Positions 11,984-23,899 are shown, counted from the stretch's first letter. The stretch: DNA of 64,000 bases from Histoplasma ohiense (GCA_017607445.1 JAEVHH010000003.1:6386001-6450000), one strand, 5' to 3'. Notes: a model not told the origin generated them from the sequence alone. Program-made: numbers and translations.

Positions 11984-13795
11984 CTACAGTTCCTGATGAT
12001 TTGAGATACGTGGTGGAGGGCGAAGGTTTCCTTGCTTAATTTGCTGGAACGCGAGGTCGAAGCGGGCTCCCATGAGCCATGCAGCAAAGATCTCAAAAGA
12101 ATGGTCAGCGAATAGATTAAAAAATTTCGAAAGGGAGTAAATATGTGAATATACCATGATTGCTGTAAGAATAGCCAGAATACCGAACAACGCAAGCATG
12201 ATGTACATTATGTCTTGTCGGGCTTCGGCATCTAGTCGAGCTTGTTCTGCTTCTTGGGAACTGGGTTCCTGTTTCGCTTTCCGTTGGGCACCCTCAACAG
12301 TTTGGGACGGGAAGATAGATTCGATGAAAGTTTCAACCTAGATAGTTGAAAGTATACATATATACATAGATTAGCCAAACGCAAACTTCATAGATTAATC
12401 AGGAGGAAAGAACAACGCTGAATCCGACTAACCTTCCCACAGGCAATGCTGATTTTGAGGAAATTAGGGTCTTTGGGAGTATTTTTCTTGTGAATTTTTC
12501 GACCGTATTGTCGGAAAACATCACAGATAGCGCGAACATTTTGAGTGGACTGGAACATGAGTTGGCAGGCGGAGCCCTTTGTGATCTTAATATTTCGTTC
12601 AAAGATGGCCTCGTTACGGAAGCAAAGTTCAAGAGTGGCAATAGCCATTGACTGAGGGATGGCACAGAAATTAAAAACACTCTGCTCTCTCAGGCCAGCG
12701 AGATAGAAAAGACATTCATCGGCGTGCTCAAGAGCATTCAGGATCATCTCCGAATTACAGTTGAGGGCAGCCTCTCTGTTTTCTCGTTTGAACAGGTCTT
12801 CGAAGTCATCCACGTGTTTGGACCAAATTTCCTGTGGCCAAAAGTACCTGTTGTCCACGTAATCTTCCTTTACATCACGGATGATATTTGTCTTTTGAAG
12901 GAACAAACCCATAGATATGAAAAGCTCAGTACGTTCCAAGAGAGCCGGGTTAGCAAAGCCAGCCTCCACGAAAAGCCTTGTGAGCCCCTCGCCAACGATG
13001 CCGGCAACGTAATAACAATAGAGGTCATATTCCTTTACCGTTTTGACCTTCGCAGTATCAAACTCTGCTTTCCTGCAATAATCTGCCATGCCACTGCCCA
13101 TTTTCTTGGTGGTGTCCTTTATGATTGTCCGATACGCAGGTTTTATCAGCTTGAATTCAGTAACAACATTGTGAAACTGAACTAGCAGTTCGCGATCTTT
13201 CTCCTCAGGTCGGTTGCCATTGAACGACCAGCCATCCTTCTCCAGGATATTGTGGAAGTCGCGGAGAAGGGGCTCTTTTGTTTGTAAAGGGATTGAGGTG
13301 TCGTCTTCGATAGTATCCAGACCGCGTAGGGCCAAATAGAATAGGCAGACAGGGAGAAGTAGTTCAGGATGCAGCTCCATAATGACGGCGCTGAAGCTTC
13401 TGCTGGTGAGTTCTAGGAACTCGAAACATTTTTTCTGCGTTTCGGACACATTCTTCTCGTCTCTTTCGTGGACAGGGTTATGCCACACTTTCCTACAGAA
13501 TTAATTAGTACAGAAGGCTGCGGGTAATGCATGTACAGTGGCTTGCTTCAGCTGTACATGAAGGGGGAGACCTCAATAGGGGAATGGCACTGACATGGAA
13601 AGGTCTATATATATTAGGGTGGGCCAAGGAGGATGCCGGGGAAGGGAGGGGTTGGTGGGGAGTCATATAAAGTACCAATTTGTGATAAGAGTAGACGGGG
13701 ATGAGATGAGCACCCGGAGGAGCTTACCATTGGATGATTGACCTCAGTTCTTGAGGATGGACGAGATAATATATTGCATCTGTGAGGCCGACCAT
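11984..13795 (-). CDS. ERG9: Squalene synthase (farnesyl-diphosphate farnesyltransferase)
   Basis: Joins two farnesyl diphosphates head-to-head and reduces the product to squalene, the first committed step of ergosterol synthesis, at the ER membrane. Exons on the minus strand are 13795-13728, 13492-12433, 12337-12155 and 12091-11984; all phases fit, giving 472 residues, the usual fungal length. Visible motifs are the start MVGLTDAIYYLVHPQELRS, the first Asp-rich motif in LRGLDTIEDD, the conserved YCYYVAGIVGEGL, and the second Asp-rich motif in NIIRDVKEDYVDNRYFWP. A C-terminal hydrophobic anchor (IMYIMLALFGILAILTAIM) and a short tail follow. The first intron is long (235 nt). The last proposed intron (12154-12092, 63 nt with a ctgac branch site) is a multiple of three without stops, so retention would also give an open protein. 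Confidence 0.95.
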
Positions 13796-14397
13796 TGTGG
13801 TGGGCGGGGTGGTACAAGGGGACAAGAGCGAAACCAGAATGAAAATAACCTAGATACAAAGCTGGAGAATTAGAGCACTGAGGAGGGAAGATTATGAATA
13901 ACCAGTTGGAGGGAGGGGAAAGGGAGACAAGGGAGAGAGCGAGAGGATTCAGGGGTAGAAAAATGGGACAAGAAGTGTAGAACCCTGGCGGAGGAAAACA
14001 TCAGGATGTGCCGGATTACATCAGCAGTGCTCCGGAGATTCGGCGAGTTGATTCCGGCCCCAAACATAGTTAGTAAAATAACAAGCTCTGTGCTGAGTAA
14101 ACGAGGGTTGGCCGTGCCGCGGCTGAAACGCCCCCAAAGAGGACTAGTTCCCTTGGCTCTCCAGAGCCTCCCTACTGTTGTTTTGGGCGTAGGCTTCTGC
14201 TCCTGTGCCAGTTGAATCTAACGACAGCGGATGGTCGCTGCTGTGGGGGTCTGCATATTCTGCATATAGTCTATCCAGATATTTTTCTTTCCTTTATTTT
14301 TTTTTTTTTGCCCAACTCTCTTGACCCCGATAGAAGGAAACACAAAAGCATCGGCTGCCACTCAGCCCCCCTTGCTGCTGGCGCCGGCCGCTCCAAT
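13796..14397. promoter_or_regulatory. Divergent promoter region between ERG9 and the DnaJ gene
   Basis: A 602-bp interval between divergent start codons. It holds pyrimidine-rich tracts, including a T run near 14299-14310 upstream of the DnaJ start. No sterol-response element was identified with confidence. Regulatory activity is inferred from position only. Confidence 0.45.
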
Positions 14398-16291
14398 ATG
14401 GTGGCAGACACGGCCTACTATGACGTCTTGGGCGTCCCTACAAATGCAACGGAGATACAGATTAAGAAGGCGTATAGAAAGCTAGCCATAACGACTCATC
14501 CAGGTTTGTCCTTTGCGCTGGCCTCTTTCCCGTTTTCTGTCCCTGTTTGCCGCTGAACTTTTTCCTTGCTACTTTTCTGACGCAGAGCACTACTATAGAC
14601 AAGAATCCCGGAGATGAAACTGCCCATGAACGATTCCAGGCGGTATTTGTTCACTTCCCTTCTTCTGCCTTTTTCGCTCACACCCGCCTCTTTCCCGCAA
14701 TCATAAAAGGAAGAGATTGAAAATAGAAATAAAAGAAAATAAATAAAACTAAATAAAAATATAACGAAATCGAAGCAGTGCTCTAACCATTGCGTTGTCT
14801 TCTGCAGATCGGTGAAGCCTATCAAGTCCTCAGTAATGAGCAGCTACGGAAACAGTATGATAAGTTTGGTAAAGACCATGCGGTGCCTGATAGTGGGTTC
14901 GGTGAGTTCTATTGCGCCGGCACATGTCTACTTAATCCTACGTTGTATCTAACGCAGAGTTGCAGAGGATCCTGCGGAATTCTTCAGCATGATTTTTGGA
15001 GGTGGCGCATTCGTTGATCTCATTGGCGAAATTTCCCTCATGAAGGATATTACCCAGACCATGGATATCACGATGCAGAACGAAGAGGAGGATGAACAAG
15101 CAGAAAAGGCGGATCTGGCGGAAGCCGCAAGGGAAAAATTCAGTGTACAGGACAAGGAGGCCCAGGGACCTACGTCCGAAAGAACCAGCGGAGGTTCTTC
15201 CGTCCCTCCCCCCACAGATCGCAGAGAATCCACGACTGTGCCAGATCTGAAAGCACCTCCAGCCGATGCGCCACCACAGTCAGGTCCTAGCTCCGGAGAT
15301 AACACCCCTCGTCGCTACCTGGGCCAACACGCGATCATGGATAGATCGGATGAGGATGTGAGGATGGAGAATATCTCGGCGGAGGAGAAAGAGTTGAGGA
15401 AGAAGGAGAAGAAAAAGGGCGGTCTCACCAAGGAACAGCGGGAGCGATTGGCGGCTTTCGAGATGGAAAGAAGGCGGCAGCGGGAAGAACGGATCAATAC
15501 CCTTTCCCAAAAACTTATCGATCGTATTAGTATATGGACAGAAACTGACATGGGCACGGACGTGACGCGCGCGTTTGAGGAGAAAATCCGTCTGGAAGTC
15601 GAAAACCTCAAAATGGAATCCTTTGGCCTAGAAATCCTCCATGCGATCGGCACGACGTATATACAAAAGGGCACTGCATTCCTGAAATCCCAGAAGTTTC
15701 TGGGCATCTCTGGTTTCTGGTCAAGACTGAAGGACAAAGGCACCCTGGCCAAAGAGACCTGGCACGCGGTTTCTACAATGGTCGATGCCCAGATGAGTGC
15801 GGAGCATATGGCTCAACTTGAGGAGAGAGGCGGGGAAGATTGGACAGACGAGAAGATGGCAGAACAGGTCAAAATAGTCACAGGGAAGATGCTTGCAGCT
15901 GCATGGCGTGGAAGCAAATTCGAGATCCAGAGCGTTCTCCGTGATGTGTGCGATAAGATCTTGAACGACAAAGCCGTTCGTTTGGAGAAACGTATTGACC
16001 GTGCCCATGCTCTTGTTCTCAGTGGGCGGATATACCAAATGGCACGTTTTCTCATATCCACCCATTCACATATTCCTACAGAAATTTTATAGTACATTCA
16101 CTAACAGACAAATGCGTCCACAGGCTAAACGCACCCCAGAAGAAGAGGGTGATTACATGGCTTTTGAACAGTTGATGGCGGAAGCTACTGCTAAGAAAGC
16201 CAAGAATGAGAAGAAAAAAGATGGCAAAAAACCAAAGACAGAGTCAAGCAGCGAGCCTCGTGAGCTTTCCGAGCAGGATACGTCAAACTGA
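14398..16291 (+). CDS. DnaJ-domain co-chaperone with DnaJ-X region (Caj1/Djp1-like)
   Basis: J-proteins stimulate Hsp70 ATPase activity. Exons 14398-14503, 14599-14642, 14808-14901, 14966-16041 and 16124-16291 give 495 residues. The J-domain is residues 1-70: YYDVLGVPTNATEIQIKKAYRKLA, the HPD catalytic triad split by intron 1 (HP|D-KNPGDE), then IGEAYQVLSNEQLRKQYDKFG. After a Pro/Ser/Glu-rich linker, a charged helix (EEKELRKKEKKKGGLTKEQRERL) leads into an X-type C-terminal domain (IDRISIWTETDMG ... ILHAIGTTYIQKGTAFLKS). A Lys-rich tail follows. Yeast Caj1 and Djp1 have this architecture and act at membranes and in peroxisomal import; which one this corresponds to is undecided. The last intron needs a GC donor. 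Confidence 0.9.
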
Positions 16292-16966
16292 CCCTGATAT
16301 GGCCCCGATGGAACTAAAGCATATGATTGACGGGTGTACTAGGCGGGGGCTTCTTTATTAGAAATACATCATCGTCTCTACATCGTCACTTGTCCCTGGA
16401 CCCCGTCAATTTTAAATAAAACCCCCCGCCTCCAAAACAACTCCTTGGCATATATTTGGTAGACACGGAGATGTATTGTATTTGGGCAGAGATCAGAAAA
16501 TGATACTAATAATGACGAGCATTTGAACGGATTTAATTCCCTATTGCATTGGAATTGACAGGTAATAGTAAATTGCGGGTATCACTGGAGTGGAGAGTAA
16601 GCAGCCGGTATGCAGGGTTGTGCCAATATACATTGATCGAAAAGGGACATCCAGTATCCAATATCAAGTCTAGAGGTAACGCCAATGAAAAAAAAAAAAA
16701 AAAATTAAATAAATAAATAAATAAAAAGATTATTATAAACACAACAGAATGAAAAAAAAGCTAGGGAGCTGGGAGGGGCAAAGGAGTGGATATATACACA
16801 CAAATTGTCGCTAGGGCCACCGGTAGAAAAGAAGGAGTATATAAAGGAAAAGAAAACAGCACATGAGAAAAACGAAGAGGAAGTGTAAAAGAATATATCT
16901 GAGTAAGTTGGGTGTATGGTACAACACAAAAGAAATGGTGATACGTATGCAGTGATGCAGTAAGGG
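16292..16966. other. Convergent intergenic region
   Basis: 3' flanks of the DnaJ gene and the coiled-coil gene. It contains an A homopolymer (about 16687-16703) followed by a (taaa)n tract. No gene was recognised. Confidence 0.55.
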
Positions 16967-18847
16967 TTAGTCCGATAGCCTGATATCAGAAGGAGTGGGG
17001 TGCTTGGCCATCGGTGGGGAGTATAGTTCAGCTACCGCAGATGTTGGGCTTAGCAGGCCACGGCCACCTTCTGTTTCGCCTTCTAGCTCATCGGGCGCAA
17101 GAACTCTGCCGCCAATATCAATGTCGCTGACACGGACATGATAGTCCAGCGCCTTTTTGCCTTCTTGGATTAGACTTTCAGTCCACCCCAGGCAGCGCCT
17201 GATACTTTGATTCATCTGCTGGCTGGCGATAAGAAGTTGTCGATGTTTTGTTAGGTCAAGTAAAAAACGTTTCTCATCTCCAATTCGATGTTTTAAGGTG
17301 TGTTCGGTTGTGTCATTTATGTTTGCAGTCCAGGTATGGGAATGTGTTGATTCTTCGTCGCTGGAGCTTAAAAGATCCTCATCTGAGTTCTCCATCAGTG
17401 ATAAATCACTGCGATCGTCGTCTGTTGCGCTAATATTAGAGCGCGGTCGTCCAAGGGTTGAAGAAATAGACTCCGTCATGGAAAGGCAGCCAGATCGGGT
17501 CAGCCGCCTGTAGCGGCGTAGCTCTGCACTCTGCTTCCTCAATTCCCGTTCAAGAGTACGGTTGATTGCCAACAAGGATGAATTACTGATCTCAAGATCA
17601 AGGACCTTGCGCTCTCGGCGGGCATTTGATGCCAGTTCATTCATTTTATCTATATCAGCATTGTGAGGCAGGTCCTCCTTGACTGGGCTATGATTGTCGG
17701 AGAGGGAAGGACACATGGTATCCACAGATATTGAAGAGCCAGTGCTGACAATCCTCGAATTGGCGTCATGTTGGTTCACATTTTGCGAAGGCTGATGGTT
17801 AGTCGATGCGAGATGCGGGATTCCGCCAAAATGTGCCACCAAATCCTGTTTATGACGTCTCCCATATTCCGACGTGTCCATACTTGTAGATTTTGTATGG
17901 GAAGAACGCCTGATGCTATCTAAGGATATGGTGGGATGTTCATGTTGAGTGAGTGATTGTTGGTCACGTCGGGCGTCCACGGTCGGACTTGGTGTGGAAT
18001 GTGAGCTTGCAGGCATTCGGTCATGTCGGATTATTTGGGAATCTCTGGCTAATGTGGGTGGTGTATAGGGCTGTTTCGATGGTGGAGGAAATACGAGGTC
18101 CGGCGGTCTGAGCGAGGAAACGCGGGGTGCCTTTTCTGATGGGGTAGCCGGTTTTGGACCTTCCCGACGGGAGTCATCCGAAATGGTCCCGTCGGCATAA
18201 AGAAAGGTGGTTGGTGCATTTTGTTTCTGTAGAGATCCTGGTCTGGTGTCAAGATCGCGTGGGGACGGCGGGGATCGAGTGTCGTTCACATGGAAAAACA
18301 TGGAAGAGGTTGCGGAACTACCACATGATGAGGTAGGGCGGGAAGTCGATGCAACGAACTGCGTCTCGTTTGCCACACTCCTCGCTCTCGCTAACCGAGC
18401 TATCGATACAGTGGGGTTGTTGCGCTTTGGAATTTCGTCGACTGGTGAGACAACTTGCGGGGCGTCGTTGGTAGCTGTACATGGGGGATATTGTAAGGCC
18501 GGAGACGTTTCCGTTTCCGCTGCAGAACTTCCGTCTCGTCGGGCTAGTCGGAAAGCCGATTTGGGGGTGACATTGTCGCTCACAAGAGAGGACGTTAAGT
18601 TCAAAGCTGAGGCGCGGGAGATTCCATTTCGCTGTTGCTGGCTAGACTGTGTTTCCACGGTTTTGCGAGTAGTGCGGGTGGGAGTATAGCCCGCAAGTTT
18701 AGGAGTCAAAGGGTTCTTTGTGGATCGAAATGTAGAACTCATTGTGGGGGTGAAGGGTTTGGCCTGCTGGGCGTTGGGATGTTTATTTGGGGCCATTTTT
18801 GGGGGACCAAGTCGAGGGTTCGAAGGGTGCAAAAGTTGGTCGCGCAT
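16967..18847 (-). CDS. Conserved-looking fungal coiled-coil protein, function unknown
   Basis: A single uninterrupted frame of 626 residues. I do not recognise a catalytic domain. The N-terminal 390 residues are Ser/Thr/Pro-rich and probably disordered (FTPTMSSTFRSTKNPLTPKLAGYTP and many SP/TP sites). Residues about 400-450 form a likely coiled coil (NARRERKVLDLEISNSSLLAINRTLERELRKQSAELRRYRRL). An acidic Ser-rich patch follows (DDDRSDLSLMENSDEDLLSSSDEES), then a second helical stretch around HRQLLIASQQMNQSIRRCLGWTESLIQEGKKALDYHV. This layout is common in cytoskeletal or septum adaptor proteins, but that is only a guess. The ATG at 18847 is real; an alternative start is the Met 18 codons in (MAPNKHPN). 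Confidence 0.72.
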   Translation of the reverse strand: MRDQLLHPSNPRLGPPKMAPNKHPNAQQAKPFTPTMSSTFRSTKNPLTPKLAGYTPTRTTRKTVETQSSQQQRNGISRASALNLTSSLVSDNVTPKSAFRLARRDGSSAAETETSPALQYPPCTATNDAPQVVSPVDEIPKRNNPTVSIARLARARSVANETQFVASTSRPTSSCGSSATSSMFFHVNDTRSPPSPRDLDTRPGSLQKQNAPTTFLYADGTISDDSRREGPKPATPSEKAPRVSSLRPPDLVFPPPSKQPYTPPTLARDSQIIRHDRMPASSHSTPSPTVDARRDQQSLTQHEHPTISLDSIRRSSHTKSTSMDTSEYGRRHKQDLVAHFGGIPHLASTNHQPSQNVNQHDANSRIVSTGSSISVDTMCPSLSDNHSPVKEDLPHNADIDKMNELASNARRERKVLDLEISNSSLLAINRTLERELRKQSAELRRYRRLTRSGCLSMTESISSTLGRPRSNISATDDDRSDLSLMENSDEDLLSSSDEESTHSHTWTANINDTTEHTLKHRIGDEKRFLLDLTKHRQLLIASQQMNQSIRRCLGWTESLIQEGKKALDYHVRVSDIDIGGRVLAPDELEGETEGGRGLLSPTSAVAELYSPPMAKHPTPSDIRLSD

Positions 18848-19326
18848 TATGACATTCTGGGGCTTCGAATATGGAGGCGACCATGGTGGCCGAAGCCAGA
18901 ATAATTTAAGTCATGTAGATAGATAGGTGCACAAGCCCGGAACCTGCGTCGCGGGAGGCAGTGATCGTGACGTCGTTTATTATTGTTGCTGTGGAGTGGT
19001 TGGACCGTGGACGTTGGCTCTTGGGCGAGAACAACATTACCAAAAACGTCTTAGCGTGAAGCGTATCGCGTTGCGATAAGGACATGCTGACTAAACATAC
19101 ATGCTCGTTTAAAGTAACTAGAAATATAACCACTTATTACTGGACCTAATTAAGCCCAGGCCTCACAGCATCTAAACCCACCCCTAACCCTTAAATGAAC
19201 TCTAGCCCATGCAAGGACTTGCAATCAAGCTGTGCCAAAAATATTTCCAATACATCTGTAGAACCGTGGCAAACAAGATCTAAAACATCCTAGCATGAGA
19301 TAGATATATGGACGTGGTCGTTGCAT
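18848..19326. other. Intergenic region
   Basis: Between the coiled-coil gene's start and the 3' end of the DNA polymerase kappa gene. No coding signal was recognised. Confidence 0.5.
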
Positions 19327-21224
19327 TTATGTAAAGAATGGACGTTTCCTCACACTTTCTTCCCTCGTGTTAGCAGGAAGGTCAGACTTTCGTTTGTTTG
19401 TCAGTTGTTGCCCAGGCTTCTCTAATGTGCCTCTAACAGTTTCTCTGATGGTTTGTTTGGAAAGGCAGAAATCTAAGTGTTGATTGAAAGACGAGTTATC
19501 AGCTTGCTGCGGACTCTTGCAAATTGGACAGTCCCACATTTCTGGGGTCCGATCCAACTCATTTATTGGGTTTGGAATAGGACTGTCTGTATCGGTTCCA
19601 TTTGGACGATGGGAGGTGTCCCAATCTCTTCTGGTGGCATTTGAATCTCGCAATCTATCGTGGGTATCCTCGATATTTAGTACACCGAACTCCTCTTCTC
19701 CAGAGCAGCCCGCATTACCAACGAAGGAATGGGATTGAGGCCGCACGCTACTAGTATATATGCCTCCAAAAAAGTTAATATCTGGCTTCTTCATGCTACT
19801 CAACTTTGTGCATCGCAGACCCATTAAACGTATTTTCATATTTGGCATCTCTTTGCGCAGCCTGATCAGCATTGGAAGCGCATAATGATAGATGTCGTCT
19901 GATAAACAGACAGCCTTCGGTAACACAACTTGGCGAGATAATTCTTCGAACGTATGAAGCTTGACTTTGAGCGTCAATGTCCGGCCTCTGAATTGCGTTC
20001 GAAGCATATCCTTTTCCAGTTCAAGGGCTGTCAGCTGAAGCATTTCTTGTAAGTCAGCCATGTCGCCTATGTCTCTAATTGTACGTTCCGTCCCGACGCT
20101 CTTTCGTTCAGATTCTTCGACTGGTCGTATTTTGGTGCTTCCCAACCCTAAGTAACATTGCATCAGGAATCTGTAACATTTTTCTCCAAATAATGGCAGA
20201 ATAACTCCGCGGTGTGTGAATATGTCGCTGCAATTCTTGACACCAATGGCCTCAAGTTCCCTTTCAAAAACGCGGCCAACGCCATTGATTTTGCGTACTG
20301 GCATTTCGGACATGAATTTCATAATAATTGAGCGATCGTTGGGAACATAGTGTTGCCCATTTGGTTTGTTCCAATTCGAGCAGATCTTGGCTATCCGCGC
20401 GTTAGGTGCAATGCCAGCAGAAACTGTCACTTTTGTTTGCTCCATAACTTGACTACGTAGCCTGCGAACAGCCACCTCTGGCTCAATCTCATTGGTTGCG
20501 CAATAAGCAGTTATGTTCAGATATGCTTCATCGATGCTAGCGCTTTGAAATTGGGGGTCGAAAGATGAGAGAATAGCTCGGATTTCCTCAGCTTTGGCAG
20601 TATACTTTTGATAATTTTGCGGAATTAGGATGAGGTCTGGACAGAGCTTTCTTGCGATAAAACCAGCCATACCACTTCGACAGCCAAACTTCCTCGCATG
20701 ATAGTTACAAGTCGTCAAAACTCCCTTACCAACAGCCATGGGTAATTCGCGTAGTTCAGGTCGGTCAAGTTCCTCAACAGCCGCGAAGAATGCATCGCAG
20801 TCGATATGCACAACGGTCTGGGAGAGATCGCGTCCCAATTCAAGCTCAGCAAGGTACTCGTCCGCCCGCCGGGTATATAATAAAAGATCATTTTTTTCCA
20901 GCTTTTGCCTTTGAGCAAGAATCCGCTCGATTTTTGTCGTTAATAGTTGGTCGCGAAATTTTTCATGAGTAAAGAACCTGGAGCCCTTTGACGCGTTGTA
21001 TATGATTTCGGATACCTGTGATACACGACGAGTGTTTAATATTTCATCCCGTAAAGGAACTGATGAATGGATTTATCACACAGCTAGCCGACCTTTTGTT
21101 GATCTACCGTACCCTGCCCAGCCTTGGTCAGTGAGGGCCCAAGAAGATGATATTTAAGTGTTTCGTCTGGTTTCGTAGACCGGTCGTCATCTGCACCATT
21201 GTTTTCGGAAGATTTCATTCTCAT
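19327..21224 (-). CDS. DNA polymerase kappa (DinB-type Y-family translesion polymerase)
   Basis: Translesion synthesis polymerase of the nucleus. Exons 21224-21093 and 21015-19327 (77-nt intron) give 606 residues. The N-terminal clasp typical of pol kappa is present (KGSRFFTHEKFRDQLLTTKIERILAQRQKLE). The palm follows with VVHIDCDAFFAAVEELDRPEL (metal-binding Asp, steric-gate region) and the catalytic SIDEAYLNITAY. Helix-hairpin-helix MPVRKINGVGRVFERELEAIGV and little-finger SVGTERTIRDIGDMADLQEML come next. A single UBZ-type C2HC finger lies near residue 535 (CPICKSPQQADNSSFNQHLDFC), binding ubiquitin in homologues. The C-terminus ends KRPFFT, faintly like a PCNA-binding motif. The gene is head-to-head with NBS1. 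The start is the first ATG (MRMKSSENNG). Confidence 0.93.
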
Positions 21225-21487
21225 TCCTTGTCAAACTTAGAAACTGAGAACATGGTTATGCCGTATATCTAAAGTGATCAGAATACTGTGGATACTTCCC
21301 AAATCGCTGATATGATTCAAACTGGATCATGCTCATAACAGGGTACAGGATCACGTGTTTTAGTGTTCTGTGCGTGTGGGTCACGTGGAGAAGGGCTTGG
21401 TCGTAGCATTCAAGAGTTTAATGTGCGTGAATGTTGCTTTGGGATCGAAGCTGGATTCTGTCGTCGGAATACCGCTAACGGTCCGAA
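21225..21487. promoter_or_regulatory. Bidirectional promoter of the pol kappa and NBS1 genes
   Basis: A 263-bp interval between divergent ATGs. Two CACGTG palindromes occur close together, within atcacgtgttt (about 21352-21362) and gtcacgtgga (about 21380-21390). CACGTG is the core bound by bHLH and some bZIP factors. Shared control is inferred from the geometry, not shown. Confidence 0.5.
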
Positions 21488-23899
21488 ATGTGGATATTAT
21501 CGTCCGATGGTGATTTCCTCCGTGGTACGCCCTCAGCTTTTCTATCGCCATCCACACTTTTCTGGGGTTTACTAACTCTCCTGGTGGTAGGCAAACGAGT
21601 ATGGCTGAAGCCCGGGAAGCAATATCTATTTGGCCGAGTGAAAAAGAACGGAGGTAAGGCATTATTCTCCCAAGCTCGTGATAAATATGTTCATTTAACC
21701 CGCCGTTAACTCCTGCTCACCGTGTTCGACTATTTTATCCAGTGCACCATGCAATCGACAACGTAACTATCTCGCGACAACATTTGGTTATTGAAGTCGG
21801 ACAGGTAAAGCCGGGGGATGGAGTATGTTTCCCCCAAATATATACGCATGTCTAATTATGTCTGCAAGTCACCTAATGTCGTGTGCTCTTGTGTGTGCCA
21901 CTGACAATGTTCGAAGTTACATGTCCACGCAAAATCGCGGCTCAAAGTTACCGACCAGAAGACGAAGTGTGGAACTATAATCGATGGAGAGCCGATCAAG
22001 GGCGTGAGCAAGGAGCTCAACAAGGACGAACACGTCATTCAGATTGGCAAATATCCACACCCTCTAAGGTATTTATACACTGCACTAAAATTAATTCACT
22101 ATGGTGGATGTTGGTTGACCCTTATAGGATCAAGTGGCACCCTGTCGTTCTGAGCTTCTCACTTCCGTCAAAGACGAATGATCCACTCAGCCAAGCTCGC
22201 GCTAGCCTTGAAGAACTCGATATTAAAACCGTAGTCCCTTATGTTGTTGGCAAGACAACCCATGTTGTTCAAAACAAACGCAATACTTCAAAAGGGCTTC
22301 AGGCATTGATTAATGGAAGACACATCGTACAAAAATCGTACATTGAGGCCATTGTATACGCGGCGGCACCTGGCGACCTTGAGAGCGAAGAAGCACTTTG
22401 TCCTCTAGAGGAGGATTTTGATGCCTTCTGGCCGGATCCAACACAGTACCTACCCCTTCGGGGCAAGGAACCTACCCGGAGGTCAGACGCAGCCTACCAA
22501 CCAGATCCTAGCAGAGTTAACGTATTCGAGGGATATACATTTATTTTCTGCGATGGTAGCAGATTTGATGATTTACAGGGCCCTATTACGAACGGCCATG
22601 GAAAAGCTTTGCTCTACGAGATTGAACGCGGAAGAACCACTGCGGAGGATATAGTTAATTATATGAAACAAGTTGCAGGTAACAAGGGATTAAGGAATTT
22701 CGACGGCAGTGGGGGTGTTATTCTAGTGAAGTTTCGAAAGGCGGACGATCATTGCGATTGGGATATAGAAATCGAAAACAGGGTCGCCTCACTAACAGGT
22801 CAGAAGATTGTTGAAACAAGTGAGTTTCTAGATGCCATACTCGGCAATGACGCATCCTCGCTTATCCGGTCCTACCGGATGAATATATTTGCGAGTGAAT
22901 CGCAAGTACTTGGCGAACGAGTGCCGATGGAGGATGATGAACCCAGGAGGATGGGGTTACATAACACAAAGGCTACCAGTCACTCATCGAATCGATCTCG
23001 TTCGCGGACATATGTTAGCAAGTTCAAGACATTCGATGACGGATTCGACATGGATTCCATTCCGATGTATACTCTGGAGCATGGTAGCGGATCGGAAGAA
23101 ACCTCTCAAGTGCGTGTGCTCCCTAGTTAACGAGATATTATCGTGCGCTGACTCTTTCTAGGCTCGGATTCCTGACTCCTTACTGGCCCAATCTCAGACA
23201 AGTATACACTTGTCTGAAGGCGAGGATATTGTCTCAGAACTCTTGCCAGGTGCTGCAGCGATGAAGATACGCCTTGCAAAAGGTCGGAAACGAGCCAAAT
23301 CTACCCCTCCACCTGAAGCCTCGCAGAAACCAAAGAGGGCAAGGTTGAATGTAATGGAAGCGGCCCGGCAACGCCGCCTGGCTGTTGATGAAGAAGCCAT
23401 GCAGCAGCGAGAACAAGAGGTTGCACCGTTCTGTGTGATGACGGAAGGAGTTGAGATCGGACAATTTCGGAACCTTGCAATTGTTGAAGAGATGGTGATG
23501 CCGGCCATGTCTCGCGAACAGATAGACCCAACCCACAGCGTCAGGTATGATGAGCGCTGGAGTGGACGAAACAACTTTAAAAAGTTTCGGAGGAAGGGAC
23601 ATGGCTGTCCAATTCCGCATACTGTTCAACCTGTTATCGTTCCGTTGGAAGAAGTTAAGAGGAGGGACTCTGGCCTTGGCGAGACGTGTTGGAGGACAAG
23701 GCAGCCGAAGTCCGCATGTCAGACTTCCAATGATCGGACCAAGGAGACTCCAAGTACTTCACACCCCATTGTTCTGCGAAACAGATCCCTCACTCCACCT
23801 TCAAGGATTGGTAAGCGGTCTCGAGATACGCGAGTTTCAGGGGGGTCTGATACTGAAGATGGGTTGAGATTCCGCTTTAGAATAAGGAAAGGAAAATGA
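21488..23899 (+). CDS. NBS1: Nbs1/nibrin-like subunit of the MRN DNA double-strand-break complex
   Basis: Scaffold subunit of Mre11-Rad50-Nbs1, which senses DNA breaks and activates ATM/Tel1. Six exons with matching phases (21488-21524, 21591-21653, 21743-21822, 21917-22068, 22128-23109, 23162-23899) give 683 residues. The N-terminal FHA domain contains MWILSSDGDFLRGKRVWLKPG, YLFGRVKKNGVHHAIDNVTISRQH and KVTDQKTKCGTIIDGEPI. BRCT-like repeats follow (ELDIKTVVPYVVGKTTHVV ... GRHIVQKSYIEAIV, then VNVFEGYTFIFCDGSRF). A conserved C-terminal Mre11-binding motif is visible as NNFKKFRRKG (compare NFKKF in human NBS1). The C-terminus is basic. The separate reading frames over this locus are exons, not independent genes. 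Confidence 0.92.

Noticed and set aside
12724..13185. Plus-strand frame of 153 codons opposite ERG9
   Set aside because: Shadow of the conserved squalene synthase exon.
18207..18689. Plus-strand frame of 160 codons opposite the coiled-coil gene
   Set aside because: Shadow frame in low-complexity coding DNA; no domain.
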